Shown here one piece after another: positions 8,537 through 17,422 of a stretch of DNA of 35,538 bases. A program made the translations under genes and the position numbers. Source of the stretch: Geodermatophilus chilensis (GTDB lineage: Bacteria; Actinomycetota; Actinomycetes; Mycobacteriales; Geodermatophilaceae). The stretch lies in contig NZ_NVPT01000031.1 of the NCBI RefSeq assembly GCF_002802985.1, forward strand, positions 1 through 35,538. Direction: 5' to 3'. The notes beneath the pieces are model-generated. The model had not been told where the DNA came from and did not search any database. It saw nothing but the letters and a program-made list of their open reading frames with translations. Numbering within the stretch: position 1 is the first letter of the stretch; the number at the start of each line of letters is the position of its first letter.

Positions 8537-8564
8537 TCCCCGCCCTCCTGCTCATCGACCTCCG

Positions 8565-9554
8565 ATGATGCCCCGCAGCGGCCCGGCGCCCGATGACTCG
8601 AGCGCGTCGCTCCCCGGGATCCCGGCAGCGGCGTCACCCGCCCAGCCCAGGACCGACGATGGCCGGGAACCTGGACAGGATCGACGGGCCAGACTGCATG
8701 CCGCCCCGGGACACGGCCTGACCAGGGCACAGTGGCTTCGTCTCGCCTTGCTGGCCATGGTGATCACACTGCTGGGCGGGGTCGTCGGTTATGTCGGCTC
8801 GTTGCTGCTGCCCGAGCAGTACGCGGCTCGCGCGGAGCTGCACTACAACCTGGCGCAGGCCAAGCCGAACGAGCTGCTGCGCGAGGACCGCACCCTGAAC
8901 ACCCAGCTGGTGGTGCTCCGCAGCCGCACGCTGCTCGAGCCGATCGCATCGGCGAACGGGCTGACCGCCGAGGAACTCGGCGGACAGGTGACCGCGATGG
9001 TTGTCCAGAGCAGCGAGGTCATCCAGGTCGAGGTCCGGGACTCGTCGAGCGCGCGCAGCCAGCGGCTGCTGGAGCAGCTCACGGCCGGCTATCTCGCGCT
9101 GGCGAATACTCCCGATGCTCCCGATGAGGACATCGACACCGAGTCCGTGGAGGCGCAGCTCCGGGAGGTACGGGACCGTCTGGGCAGGCCGGGCCTCTCG
9201 ACGGACGAGGCGGAGATCCTGGCCCTGCGGGAGGCGTCGCTTCTCGGGCAGCTCGACTCCATGGAGCTCGCCGCGCAGGACGCAGCCACCGTGTTGACCC
9301 CTGCGTACTCCGTGCCGGATCCCGTCAGCCCACGGCCACGATTTGCGGCAGCGACCGGAGCGCTCACCGCCTTGCTGCTCGCAGCGGGGGCGGTCGCGTT
9401 CCTCGCGCGGCGGTGGACGGGGCACGCGGGGTCGACGGATCCGGTGACGGTGCTCGCGCCTCCCACGGCTGTTCCCGGGCGCGGGCCCGGCGGCGCACGG
9501 GGCGCTTCGGTCACTGCTGCACCGGGTCCCGTCGACCGTCCCGCATCGCTGTGA
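8565..9554 (+). CDS. Wzz-like chain-length determinant / polysaccharide co-polymerase
   Basis: The product has 329 residues. It shows the classic topology of the family: a cytoplasmic N-terminus, a membrane segment at about 57-82 (WLRLALLAMVITLLGGVVGYV), an extracytoplasmic helical domain rich in heptads and acidic residues (about 85-255), and a second membrane segment at about 265-285 (FAAATGALTALLLAAGAVAFL). No tyrosine-kinase domain or Walker motif follows, so it is the non-kinase type. It should set the polymer length with the Wzy polymerase, whose GTG overlaps its stop by 4 nt (9551-9554). No strong ribosome site precedes the ATG at 8565, so the start could be slightly different. Confidence 0.8.
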   Translation: MMPRSGPAPDDSSASLPGIPAAASPAQPRTDDGREPGQDRRARLHAAPGHGLTRAQWLRLALLAMVITLLGGVVGYVGSLLLPEQYAARAELHYNLAQAKPNELLREDRTLNTQLVVLRSRTLLEPIASANGLTAEELGGQVTAMVVQSSEVIQVEVRDSSSARSQRLLEQLTAGYLALANTPDAPDEDIDTESVEAQLREVRDRLGRPGLSTDEAEILALREASLLGQLDSMELAAQDAATVLTPAYSVPDPVSPRPRFAAATGALTALLLAAGAVAFLARRWTGHAGSTDPVTVLAPPTAVPGRGPGGARGASVTAAPGPVDRPASL

Positions 9555-11002
9555 CGGCGACCGCCGAGGTCGACCGTCTGCAGCCGTCCCTCCGGGCCCC
9601 CGGCCGTCGCACCGCTACGTTCTCGCTCGCCGCTGCCGCGCTGGCCGGCCTGATGGCTGCACTGACCGGGCCGATGACCGGGGTGGTCGCCGCGGCGCTC
9701 GGGCTCTTCGCATTGACGGCATGGCGTCCGATCACCGCGACCTACGTCTACCTCGGCACGCTTCCCTTCATCGCCGGGATCCAACGCGGCGATCTGATAC
9801 CCCTGCTCCGTCCGAACGAGGCCCTGCTGGTCGTGCTGACTGCCGGCGTGTGCGCCGGCGGATACGCCCGGTTCCTCATGGGCCGCCCGCTCGCGTTGCG
9901 CCTGCGTCCGCTGGACCTGCCACTCGCGACCTTCGTCATGCTGGCCACACTGTGGCCCGTCGTCTCCCTGATGTTGCGTGGCGCGACCCCGAAGGGGACC
10001 GAGCTCATTGCGTTGCTCCCGGCGGTGAAGCTCGCCGGGCTCTTCCTCCTGGTCCGCATCACCGTGCGCACGGCCGCTCAACTCCGGCGCTGCATCCGTC
10101 TGGTCATCTGGACCGCGGCAGCCCTCGGAGGCATCGCCGTGCTGCAGACGTTGGGCGTCCGTCCCGTGCTGTCCCTCCTGGGCACCTACTGGGGTATTGA
10201 CGCAGGACTCCCGGAATCCAGCGCCCGCGGCTCGGCGACACTCGGGCATTCGATCGCCACTGGCGACTACATCCTGATCGGCCTCGGCCTTCTCATCGCG
10301 GCTGCCGTCCGCGGCCTGATCGGGCGCAAGGAGCGGCTCCTCCTCGGCTTGGTCCTCGGGACGGGGCTACTTGCCTCCGGCCAGTTCTCCACCTGGTTGG
10401 CAGCGCTCGTGGCCGGCGGAATCGTCGCGTACCGGATCCCGGAGGTGCGGCGCCGGGCGATCCGCTTCGCCCCCCTCGCTGCGTGCGCGCTCGTCATCGG
10501 TGCTCCGGCTGTTCTCGGTCGGCTGCAAGGCATAGACGGCGAACTCGGCGTACCGCAGAGCTGGCTCGTCCGCTGGGACAACGTGACCTACCTCTACCTG
10601 CCGCCCCTCTTCGAGGACTACGGATTCGTGATCGGGGTCTCCCCGGACTCCGTGCTCATGGCCCCGGACATCTGGCGGGACGTCATCTGGATCGAGTCGG
10701 GATACCTCCAATTCTTGTGGATCGGCGGGATCCCGTTGCTGGCCGGCTTCATCTGGCTCTCGGTTGCCGTGCTGCGCCACGCGCATGACGTCGCCAGCCG
10801 ACGCGACGCCCTCGGCGCCTGCGGAACCTGTATCGAGATGGCCTGGGGTGTGCTCATGGTCGTCTCGGTCTTGGACCCGCACATCTTCCTACGAGGCACG
10901 GGGGACCTTCTGTTCAGCCTCGTTGCGCTCACCAGCGGCAGGCTCCTCGATGACGAAAGAGCGCGAGGCTCGACTCGACCACGCACGGACGCCCAGGCGT
11001 GA
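9551..11002 (+). CDS. O-antigen polymerase/ligase family membrane protein (Wzy-like)
   Basis: The product has 483 residues and about ten to twelve hydrophobic segments over the whole length, for example AAAALAGLMAALTGPM, LVVLTAGVCAGGYARF and LLLGLVLGTGLLASGQFSTW. A large outer loop near residues 340-395 contains PQSWLVRWDNVTYLY. This layout is that of Wzy polymerases and O-antigen ligases. The start GTG at 9551 overlaps the wzz-like stop as GTGA, so the two are translationally coupled, and the frame upstream of it belongs to the shadow of that gene. It should polymerise lipid-linked repeat units at the outer face of the membrane. It is the last gene of the plus-strand run and meets a convergent glycosyltransferase after 273 nt. 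Confidence 0.82.
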   Translation: MTATAEVDRLQPSLRAPGRRTATFSLAAAALAGLMAALTGPMTGVVAAALGLFALTAWRPITATYVYLGTLPFIAGIQRGDLIPLLRPNEALLVVLTAGVCAGGYARFLMGRPLALRLRPLDLPLATFVMLATLWPVVSLMLRGATPKGTELIALLPAVKLAGLFLLVRITVRTAAQLRRCIRLVIWTAAALGGIAVLQTLGVRPVLSLLGTYWGIDAGLPESSARGSATLGHSIATGDYILIGLGLLIAAAVRGLIGRKERLLLGLVLGTGLLASGQFSTWLAALVAGGIVAYRIPEVRRRAIRFAPLAACALVIGAPAVLGRLQGIDGELGVPQSWLVRWDNVTYLYLPPLFEDYGFVIGVSPDSVLMAPDIWRDVIWIESGYLQFLWIGGIPLLAGFIWLSVAVLRHAHDVASRRDALGACGTCIEMAWGVLMVVSVLDPHIFLRGTGDLLFSLVALTSGRLLDDERARGSTRPRTDAQA

Positions 11003-11275
11003 CATGCGGTCGACCCGCTGTGTGCTGTGGCACGCCCGCGGTGGATGAGGGAGCAGGACGCTGTGAGCCGCGAGCCGGAGTCAGGAGAGCCACGTGCATC
11101 TCTGGGCAGGTGCCGTTCGCCTTCGCGTGGATGCTGTCGCTCGTGCGCCGGTCGCCCTCGGCGACCCTGTGTTCGACTCGGCGCCAGCCCGACCGGAACA
11201 CGCCTTCGATCGACGAGAGTGAGCCCGCAGGTCCACCATCGGCTCGGACCCCGCCCGTCGACACCGATCCCACGA

Positions 11276-12343
11276 TCACGAGCCCTGCGAATTCCTCCTG
11301 TCTGCCGACTCCTCGCCAGTGACGGAGCACTCCGTCGGCAACGTCGACCGAGGCACGGCCACGTCCAAGGAGCGTTCGGGCATGCGAGCCGGAACCGGTC
11401 GACGCGGATTCTGCATCCGACGTACCGCCCGCATGTACATGTGCCAGGCGACCTTCCACAGCACGAGTGGTGCGTAGTCCGGGTTGGTGCGCAGCAGGTT
11501 GGCGAATCCCACGAGGTCATGGTGTCGGATCAGCTGGGAGATCGTGTGCTTGGCGACGGATGCGCGTGCGTGGCGGTGATGGCGCCGCAGAGCAGCCGAG
11601 ACTCTCCGGTCAGTGATGACGGTCGGATCGGACAGTAGCGCCCGTGAGCTCGTGACATGCTGGGAGATGACCGCGTCTGGACTCAATGTCAGTGAGTTGG
11701 CGTGCCTGAGGTAGAGGTAATAGCCCTCCGGGAGCTGCCTCCAGCGAGCTCCTGCGGCAAGGAGCCGGACGTAGAGGTAGTAGTCCTCGGTCACGCGGAG
11801 TTCGGTGTCGTACCACATCTCCTGCGCCGCGAGGAAGTCGCGTCGAATGACTGGCTTCAGCAGCCCGAGGTCGTAGCGGATGAACTCGGCCAGGGTGAGC
11901 CAGTACGGTTCACGGCGGCGCAGGCCGACCCAGCCGGAAAGACTCCAGTACTCCAGGGCATTCGTGTCGGTGCGGGACTCGTTGATGAACAGAAGGTCAT
12001 CGCAGACGACATCGGCGCCGTCCGAGGCCAGCAGCAGCGCTTCAAGTCTTCGTGGAAGCCATGTGTCATCCGCATCGAGCAGGGCGATCCAATCACCGGA
12101 GGCCAGCGCAATGGCGCGATTCCGACTGACCGAGACACCACAGTTCTTCACGTTCTTGACCACTCGGACTCGCCGGTCCTCCTCGGCGATGCGTAGTGCT
12201 ACGTCAAATGTCCCGTCGGCCGATCCGTCGTCGACGACGATCACCTCGAGGTCCCACTCCGTCTGGGCGAGCGCGGAGCGCACTGCCCGCTCCAGAAAGT
12301 CCTCGGCGTTGTACGCGGGGATGATCACGCTCACCTTGGCCAC
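11276..12343 (-). CDS. Family 2 glycosyltransferase (GT-A fold)
   Basis: The product has 355 residues. The N-terminal GT2 domain is complete: VSVIIPAYNAEDFLERAVRS, LEVIVVDDGSADGT, NCGVSVSRNRAI and the metal-binding D-x-D in LLDADDTWLP. Further on, ELRVTEDYYLYVRLL places the usual catalytic-acid region. It transfers a nucleotide-activated sugar to the lipid-linked repeat unit on the cytoplasmic side. GTG 12343 is taken, with GTG 12334 as the alternative, because the domain starts at once. The open frame further upstream to 12601 is Arg-rich and has no homology. The gene points against the polymerase and flippase genes around it, so it has its own promoter in the divergent region to its right. 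Confidence 0.86.
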   Translation of the reverse strand: MAKVSVIIPAYNAEDFLERAVRSALAQTEWDLEVIVVDDGSADGTFDVALRIAEEDRRVRVVKNVKNCGVSVSRNRAIALASGDWIALLDADDTWLPRRLEALLLASDGADVVCDDLLFINESRTDTNALEYWSLSGWVGLRRREPYWLTLAEFIRYDLGLLKPVIRRDFLAAQEMWYDTELRVTEDYYLYVRLLAAGARWRQLPEGYYLYLRHANSLTLSPDAVISQHVTSSRALLSDPTVITDRRVSAALRRHHRHARASVAKHTISQLIRHHDLVGFANLLRTNPDYAPLVLWKVAWHMYMRAVRRMQNPRRPVPARMPERSLDVAVPRSTLPTECSVTGEESADRRNSQGS

Positions 12344-12655
12344 TTCCCGAGCGTAACGTCGGCAGCGCCGTCTGGGCTGCTGATCCGCAGATGACCTGAA
12401 AGGTCGCCACGACCCCATGGACCTGCGCAGACATGGACTCTCGCTCGTACCGGTGCGGCCGGTCGGGCCTTGGGAATCGGGCACGGCGACGTGCGCTGGC
12501 CGACGAAGGGTGAAGTTCGTCGATGTGCACGCCCGACGGTTCCGGGACCTCCCCAATGCGCGTGGCTGTGCCATCCTGAGGCGGCCCCAGCGCCCCGTCA
12601 CCTTCTCGTCCGCTCCCGTCCGCTCCCCGCCAACGTCCTGCGCTGGCCGAAGCGC
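12344..12655. other. 312-nt divergent promoter region between GT2 and GT4
   Basis: The start regions of a minus-strand and a plus-strand glycosyltransferase face each other across this interval, so promoters for both must lie here. A small dyad GACCT-GAA-AGGTC occurs at 12393-12405. No clear -35/-10 pair and no coding frame with a ribosome site were found. Confidence 0.4.
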
Positions 12656-12666
12656 AGGAGGTTGAA

Positions 12667-13779
12667 GTGACCGTCGACGACGGGAGACGACGCAGTCTCG
12701 TCCTGGCGCCTGCGTGGCCAGGACAGCCGAGTGCCGACGAGCTCATGCGATCGGCCAAGGCGGGAGAGCGACCGCGGACCGACTACGTGGAGTTGGCCCA
12801 TGCCATCGACGCAGACGTGATGGACATGGCGTATCTGGTCAACAGGGCGACCTGGCTCGCTCGAGCGGTCATGAGACGCAGCGGGACCGTTCCCGCTCAG
12901 GTCATCGAGGCGTTCCTGCTCCGTCGCCGCTACCGGCACATCATGGCAAGAGCCGACCGGCTGGGGCTCCCGTTGGCGGGGTTGTTCAAGCTGGCGCGTT
13001 CGCGTCGTGACCTCGTGCTGGTCTCCGTGTGGTTGTCCCCGCGCAAGAAGGCCGTGTTCCTGCGCCCACTTCGGGTGCACTCGCACCTCAAGGCGATCGT
13101 CAACTACAGCAGCGTGCAGATGCACCACGCAGCCGAGCGCCTCGGCGTTCCCCGCGCCAAGCTGCACCACGTCCTCATGCAGGCTGACGAGCGCTTCTGG
13201 CGCCATGACGGCAGGCCCTCCGAGAATCTCGTCTGCGCGGTCGGCGCCGAGGCGCGGGACTACGGCACACTGCTGGAGGCCGTCCGAGGCCTTGATGTGC
13301 AAGTCGAGATCGCTGTCGGCAGCAGTGTGTTCCGCAGCGGCGACGCGGCGCTCGACCTCGGCCCCACCTTCGGCTCCATCCTCGCATCCGATCTCCCACC
13401 CAACGTCCGGCTCCGACAGCAGCTCGACCACCGTGAGCTCCGGGACCTGTACGCGCGAGCCCGGCTCGTGGTCGTCCCCCTCCAGGACGTGGACTTCGAT
13501 GCGGGGGGCACGGTCATCTGCGAGGCGATGATGATGGGCAGGCCTGTAGTAGTGACTCACGCACGAGGACAGGCCGACTTCATCCAGCATCGTGAGACCG
13601 GGATGTACGTGCCTCCCGCAGATCCACGGGCCCTTCGCCTGGCCCTCGAGCACCTGCTCACCAACCGTGAGGAAGCTGAGCGGATGGGGAGAGCGGCCAA
13701 GCGGTTCGCCGAGGCGCATCTGACCCTGGACGGATGGGTCGCGGCCATCGCCGAGATCATCCGGGCGCAGGCTGACTGA
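12667..13779 (+). CDS. Family 4 glycosyltransferase (GT-B fold)
   Basis: The product has 370 residues. The C-terminal nucleotide-sugar-binding domain shows the GT4 pattern: RLRQQLDHRELRDLYARARL, VVVPLQDVDFDAGGTVICEA (the E-x7-E-like region) and GRPVVVTHARGQADFI. The N-terminal domain is more diverged, with AWPGQPSADELMRSAKAG. GTG 12667 is well supported by AGGAGG at 12656-12661 and a 5-nt spacer. It should add a sugar to the growing repeat unit in the cytoplasm. It stands alone on the plus strand between two spacers, followed by the flippase after 154 nt. Donor and linkage are unknown. Confidence 0.84.
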   Translation: MTVDDGRRRSLVLAPAWPGQPSADELMRSAKAGERPRTDYVELAHAIDADVMDMAYLVNRATWLARAVMRRSGTVPAQVIEAFLLRRRYRHIMARADRLGLPLAGLFKLARSRRDLVLVSVWLSPRKKAVFLRPLRVHSHLKAIVNYSSVQMHHAAERLGVPRAKLHHVLMQADERFWRHDGRPSENLVCAVGAEARDYGTLLEAVRGLDVQVEIAVGSSVFRSGDAALDLGPTFGSILASDLPPNVRLRQQLDHRELRDLYARARLVVVPLQDVDFDAGGTVICEAMMMGRPVVVTHARGQADFIQHRETGMYVPPADPRALRLALEHLLTNREEAERMGRAAKRFAEAHLTLDGWVAAIAEIIRAQAD

Positions 13780-13933
13780 GCGTGGCGATGCTGACCGCGA
13801 GCGCTCGAGCCGCCCCTCACCGCCTCCTGGGAGGCGACGCGGTGGTGGACGTCAGCATGAGCGCGACCTGCCACTCCGGCATGCCGGCTGACTCACCTGC
13901 GGAACGGCGAGGGGCGAGGTCGGGTGAGGCGCC

Positions 13934-15349
13934 GTGACACCTGCTCCCGAGCCAGGAGGCTTCCGGCAGAAAGTACTACGAGGAGGTCGCTACCTCGTCC
14001 TGCGCCAGGCAGCAGGGCTCGCCATCGGAGTGGGAGGCGTGCTGCTCCTGACACGGCTGATCGGGCCCGCCAACTACGGCGTGTACGCGGGCGCACTGGC
14101 GATCGTCACATTCGTAGCAGACGTCGCCAGGCTCGGGGTCGAGGTGTATCTGGTTCGCAGGGAGCAGGAACCTGACCGGTTCGTCTACTCCCAGGCATTC
14201 ACCTTGCTCTTGCTCGGCGGAGCGGCGGTGGCCGCCCTCTCGGTCCTCGCTCAACCGCTGCTTCGCTTGTGGTTCGAGGACGAGCGGTTCATCACTCCCT
14301 TACAGGCCCTCTTCCTCGCGATCCCGCTGGTGCTGATCTGCCAACCAGCTTTCGCCGCGCTCGAGCGCGACCTCGACTTCCGCAAGGTCGCAATCCTCGA
14401 GCTGGTCGGTCAGCTCATCTTCTATACGGCGGCGATCTCTCTCGCGCTTCTCACCAAGAGCGTCTGGGGCCCGATCGTGGGCTTCTGGCTCTGGCAGACC
14501 TGGCTGGTCGTGGGGAGCTTCTGGGCGGCTCGACTCCGACCGGCGCTCGTATGGTCCCCCGTGCTGGTGCGAGAGATGCTCCAGTACGGCCTGAGCTATT
14601 CAGGGGCCAACTGGATCTGGAGCGCTCGATTGCTGGTGAACCCCCTCATAGTGGGGCGGTATCTCGGGCCCGAGAGCGTCGCCTACGTCAGTCTCGCGAC
14701 GCGTCTCGTCGAAGTCGCTTCCTTCGTCCGCACGGCGACCTGGCGCTTGTCGATCGCTGCACTGGCCAAGCTGCAAGGCGACGCCGGTCGCCTCCGTCGC
14801 GCCATCGACGAGGGGACGACGTTGCAGGTACTCGGCGTTGCGCCCTTTCTGTGCGTCGGCGCCATCGGGGTCACGTGGCTCCCTGACCTGCTCGGTCAGT
14901 CGTGGCACCCAGTGATCGGGATCTTTCCCTTCATCTCCCTGGCTGCCCTCACCAACGCCATGTTCAGCATGCACTCGTCCGTCCTGTACGTGCTGAAGCG
15001 AAACCGCCAGGTCGCCGTCTTCCACCTCACCTGCGTCGGACTCCTCGCCGGGTGCGCCCTGATCCTCGTGCCGGCGTTCGGATTGATCGGGTACGGCCTC
15101 GCCGAGGTCGGGGCGATGGCCTCCTACGCCGTGCTCCATCGGCAGGTCACGAGGCTGTTCCCGCTCCGGTACCGCACCAGCGCGCCCTGGTTCTTCGCGC
15201 TTGCTCCACCCATCTTCGTCTCCCTGGTACCACTTCCCTACGCGCCGTTGTTGTTCGTCCCAGTCGTTGTCCTGCTGTCTCTCACTCGTTACCGCAGGAT
15301 CCTGGCTCGCTACTTCCGGCAGATCCGTCCGCGGGCTGCCGAGGCATGA
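13934..15349 (+). CDS. Wzx-like flippase (polysaccharide transport, MOP/PST family)
   Basis: The product has 471 residues and about twelve to fourteen membrane segments. The N-terminus VLRQAAGLAIGVGGVLLL, then TRLIGPANYGVYAGALAI, matches the start of PST-type flippases, and LERDLDFRKVAILELVGQ is the typical loop after the fourth segment. It should turn the lipid-linked repeat unit to the outer side for the Wzy polymerase. GTG 13934 has GAGG at 13926-13929. The segment before it (13780-13933) contains a 12-bp palindrome, CCGGCATGCCGG at 13876-13887, that might be a regulatory site. Family and length (usual 420-500) agree. Confidence 0.88.
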   Translation: MTPAPEPGGFRQKVLRGGRYLVLRQAAGLAIGVGGVLLLTRLIGPANYGVYAGALAIVTFVADVARLGVEVYLVRREQEPDRFVYSQAFTLLLLGGAAVAALSVLAQPLLRLWFEDERFITPLQALFLAIPLVLICQPAFAALERDLDFRKVAILELVGQLIFYTAAISLALLTKSVWGPIVGFWLWQTWLVVGSFWAARLRPALVWSPVLVREMLQYGLSYSGANWIWSARLLVNPLIVGRYLGPESVAYVSLATRLVEVASFVRTATWRLSIAALAKLQGDAGRLRRAIDEGTTLQVLGVAPFLCVGAIGVTWLPDLLGQSWHPVIGIFPFISLAALTNAMFSMHSSVLYVLKRNRQVAVFHLTCVGLLAGCALILVPAFGLIGYGLAEVGAMASYAVLHRQVTRLFPLRYRTSAPWFFALAPPIFVSLVPLPYAPLLFVPVVVLLSLTRYRRILARYFRQIRPRAAEA

Positions 15350-15722
15350 GACGACCACGCTCGAAGACGACCTCTGAAGATCTGGGGGCCGACCGACCTT
15401 CCTGGGGCCGCGGCACTCCGACCACCACAGTGGGTTGCTCACTCCCCGACGGGCGCAGGCGCTGATGAGCGTGAGGGTCCGCGCGGGGCAGGACGGATCA
15501 GCGAACGACTCGACGACACAGAGTCTGCATCGGCCGCCCTCCCTGAAGTGCCACAGGCAGCTCCCCGCGAACGCACACGACACCCGGCACACACCTGGCG
15601 CTCAGCATCGAGAGGCGAGCCCGGTCCCCCACAGCCTCGATCAGCTCGAGCCGGCCCCAAGAGGTTGACCTCGGCACGAGGCCCGCTGGAACGGATCGCG
15701 CCCGTACCCCGCACCGACGCGG
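15350..15722. other. 373-nt spacer between convergent genes, no gene seen
   Basis: The flippase (plus) and the GH5 gene (minus) end towards this interval. The reading frames in it lack ribosome sites and known motifs. The translation just beyond the GH5 stop was checked for a continuation of the glycosidase barrel, and nothing resembling strands 7 and 8 was found in any of the three frames. Confidence 0.4.
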
Positions 15723-16985
15723 TCAGTAGCCCGACTCCTCCGCGTAGGCCAATTCCATGGCGTAGGAATTCCCATCACCGCGCTTCCAGTAGTGATGGGC
15801 TTCGTACTTGACATTGTCCTCAGGGTCCTCGATCCACGCCTGGGGATGCTGCTCAGGCCACTCGCCGGCGTGAGAGTACTGATAGCCGGCCACCATGATG
15901 AGCGTGTCGTCGCCGGCCGTCCGGATGGCAGTGACCGCGGCCTGCGAAGCCTCCTCCCACACTTGCGCGGGGGATCTGCCGTCGACCTCGGGCAGGTTCG
16001 ACGGCTCGTTCATGAGGTCGTAGGCCAAGACGCCAGGATCCTCGCGAAAGGCCTCGCTGAGCCGGCGCCACAGGTCAGCGAAGTCATCCTGACTCAGCTC
16101 GTCCGAACCTATGGCCCGGCGCACCCCGTGGGTCCCCTCGATGAGGTGGTAGGCGCCGTAGTTGTGCACGTCGAGGATGACCTCGAGACCCGCAGCATGC
16201 GCCCGGCCGACGGCCCCTCGTAGACGGCCGAGTTCCTCCTGATCGAGCTCTTCACCCAGTGCCGGTTGGATGCGCTCCCACCGAAACGGCAGGCGCACCG
16301 TGTCGATCCCCTCGGAGGCGAGGTAGTCGAAGGACTCCTGACTGTCGTATCGATAGTCCCTGCCATACTCGCCCGGGTTCTCGTTCGAGAACACGGTCAC
16401 CTCATCAGTGCTCCCCGGGGCGCCGAACTCGCCCCCGCTGACGTTCACCCCGCGCGGCTCGTTGCCGTCCCGAGCATGCCGTGCCACGAGTTCCCCCGTC
16501 GGCGTGGTGATCGCGAGCGGTCCACCGTTCGGTCCGTGTGTGAAGGGGGAATAGACGTAGTCGGAACCCCACCATTCTCCCGACGACCACACATCCACCC
16601 AGAGCCCAGCCTCGTCGGCCTCCTCGAACCAGCGCTCTGCCAGCCGGAGCCACCGTTCGACGTCCCCGTCGTTCGGTATCCCGACCTCGCCGACGTAGCC
16701 CTCGACACCGTTGCGGGCGAGCCAATCCGTGAACACCTCGAGCTCCGACACGACGCGGCGTTGGAGGGCATCCTCTTCAGCCTGCCGCTCCTCTGCCGGA
16801 GCGGGCTGGCGCGACCCATCGTCCGCGAGGTGGCGGGCGCTGAACCACCACAAGCCAGTGGCTCCGACCAGCGCGACCACGAGCGTCAGCGCCGCGAGCG
16901 CGCCCCGCCAGGACGCCTTGCGTGCGGCAGGACCCGGAGCATCATCCTGCCCGCCGGGGCGCCGTACCGCTGTGTTGCCGATCAC
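15723..16985 (-). CDS. Membrane-anchored GH5-type glycoside hydrolase with permuted barrel order
   Basis: The product has 420 residues with one membrane segment (about 27-49), so the enzyme faces outward. Glycoside hydrolase family 5 motifs are present but in an unusual order. First comes GYVGEVG (E100, resembling the strand-7 nucleophile) with WVDVWSSGEWWG (strand-8 Trp, W133). Then follow GVNVSGGEFG, TVRLPFRWERIQP (R231), ILDVHNYG (H274), YDLMNEPSN (N326 and acid/base E327) and YEAHHYW (H398, Y399). The protein ends at AYAEESGY, where family members normally go on to strand 7. The start is GTG 16985 with TACAAT at 16994-16989 just upstream. It probably trims or releases the exopolysaccharide, like the cellulases of cellulose loci. 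Confidence 0.8.
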   Translation of the reverse strand: MIGNTAVRRPGGQDDAPGPAARKASWRGALAALTLVVALVGATGLWWFSARHLADDGSRQPAPAEERQAEEDALQRRVVSELEVFTDWLARNGVEGYVGEVGIPNDGDVERWLRLAERWFEEADEAGLWVDVWSSGEWWGSDYVYSPFTHGPNGGPLAITTPTGELVARHARDGNEPRGVNVSGGEFGAPGSTDEVTVFSNENPGEYGRDYRYDSQESFDYLASEGIDTVRLPFRWERIQPALGEELDQEELGRLRGAVGRAHAAGLEVILDVHNYGAYHLIEGTHGVRRAIGSDELSQDDFADLWRRLSEAFREDPGVLAYDLMNEPSNLPEVDGRSPAQVWEEASQAAVTAIRTAGDDTLIMVAGYQYSHAGEWPEQHPQAWIEDPEDNVKYEAHHYWKRGDGNSYAMELAYAEESGY

Positions 16986-16988
16986 AGC

Positions 16989-16994
16989 ATTGTA
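16989..16994 (-). promoter_or_regulatory. -10 box upstream of the GH5 gene
   Basis: TACAAT on the minus strand lies only 3 nt before the GTG at 16985, so the mRNA would be leaderless or nearly so. No good -35 box was found at the expected distance. Confidence 0.35.
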
Positions 16995-17422
16995 TCGTGT
17001 CCGTCGAAGGCAGGGCCCCGCTCACGGTTCCGCCCACCGAGGTGGCGGCGGCCCGTTCCGCAGGCTGGTGAGAGCGGCGAGGCGAGGGCGCCACGGATGC
17101 GGGGGCTGTCCACCGTGGGACGTCGGTCCGGTCCGGACTCCCGGCGAGCCGCAGACCGACCGCACCGAACCGAGGTCGACGTCCCCAGCAAGGGACGGTG
17201 GTCACTGGTGGATGGTGCCGGTTGTCGGCGCGGCGCGGTACCGGCCCGCCGGGCTCCGTCTCCTGGCCGTCGAGCGTGGTGCGAGACCGCCGTCTCCCGG
17301 TGTCCGCGTACGCGGATGGCTTCGCCATGATGTAGCGAGCGACCTGCGTCTCCGCTCATCGCTACGCTCCTGGAGCCGCTGGGGGCACGACGCTCCAAGT
17401 CCATGACAGCGTTGGAGAGGCG
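16995..17422. other. 428-nt divergent intergenic region with several inverted repeats
   Basis: This region separates the GH5 gene from the Alg13/14-type transferase. It contains a perfect 14-bp palindrome at 17303-17316, a small hairpin ATGGC-TTC-GCCAT at 17316-17328, and GTAGCGA at 17332-17338 with its complement TCGCTAC at 17359-17365. No coding frame here has support. Confidence 0.45.
17303..17316. promoter_or_regulatory. 14-bp perfect palindrome, possible operator
   Basis: TCCGCGTACGCGGA reads the same on both strands. It lies 107 nt before the ATG of the GT28-type transferase, beside further inverted repeats. It may be a dimeric-regulator site or part of an mRNA leader structure. Confidence 0.35.
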
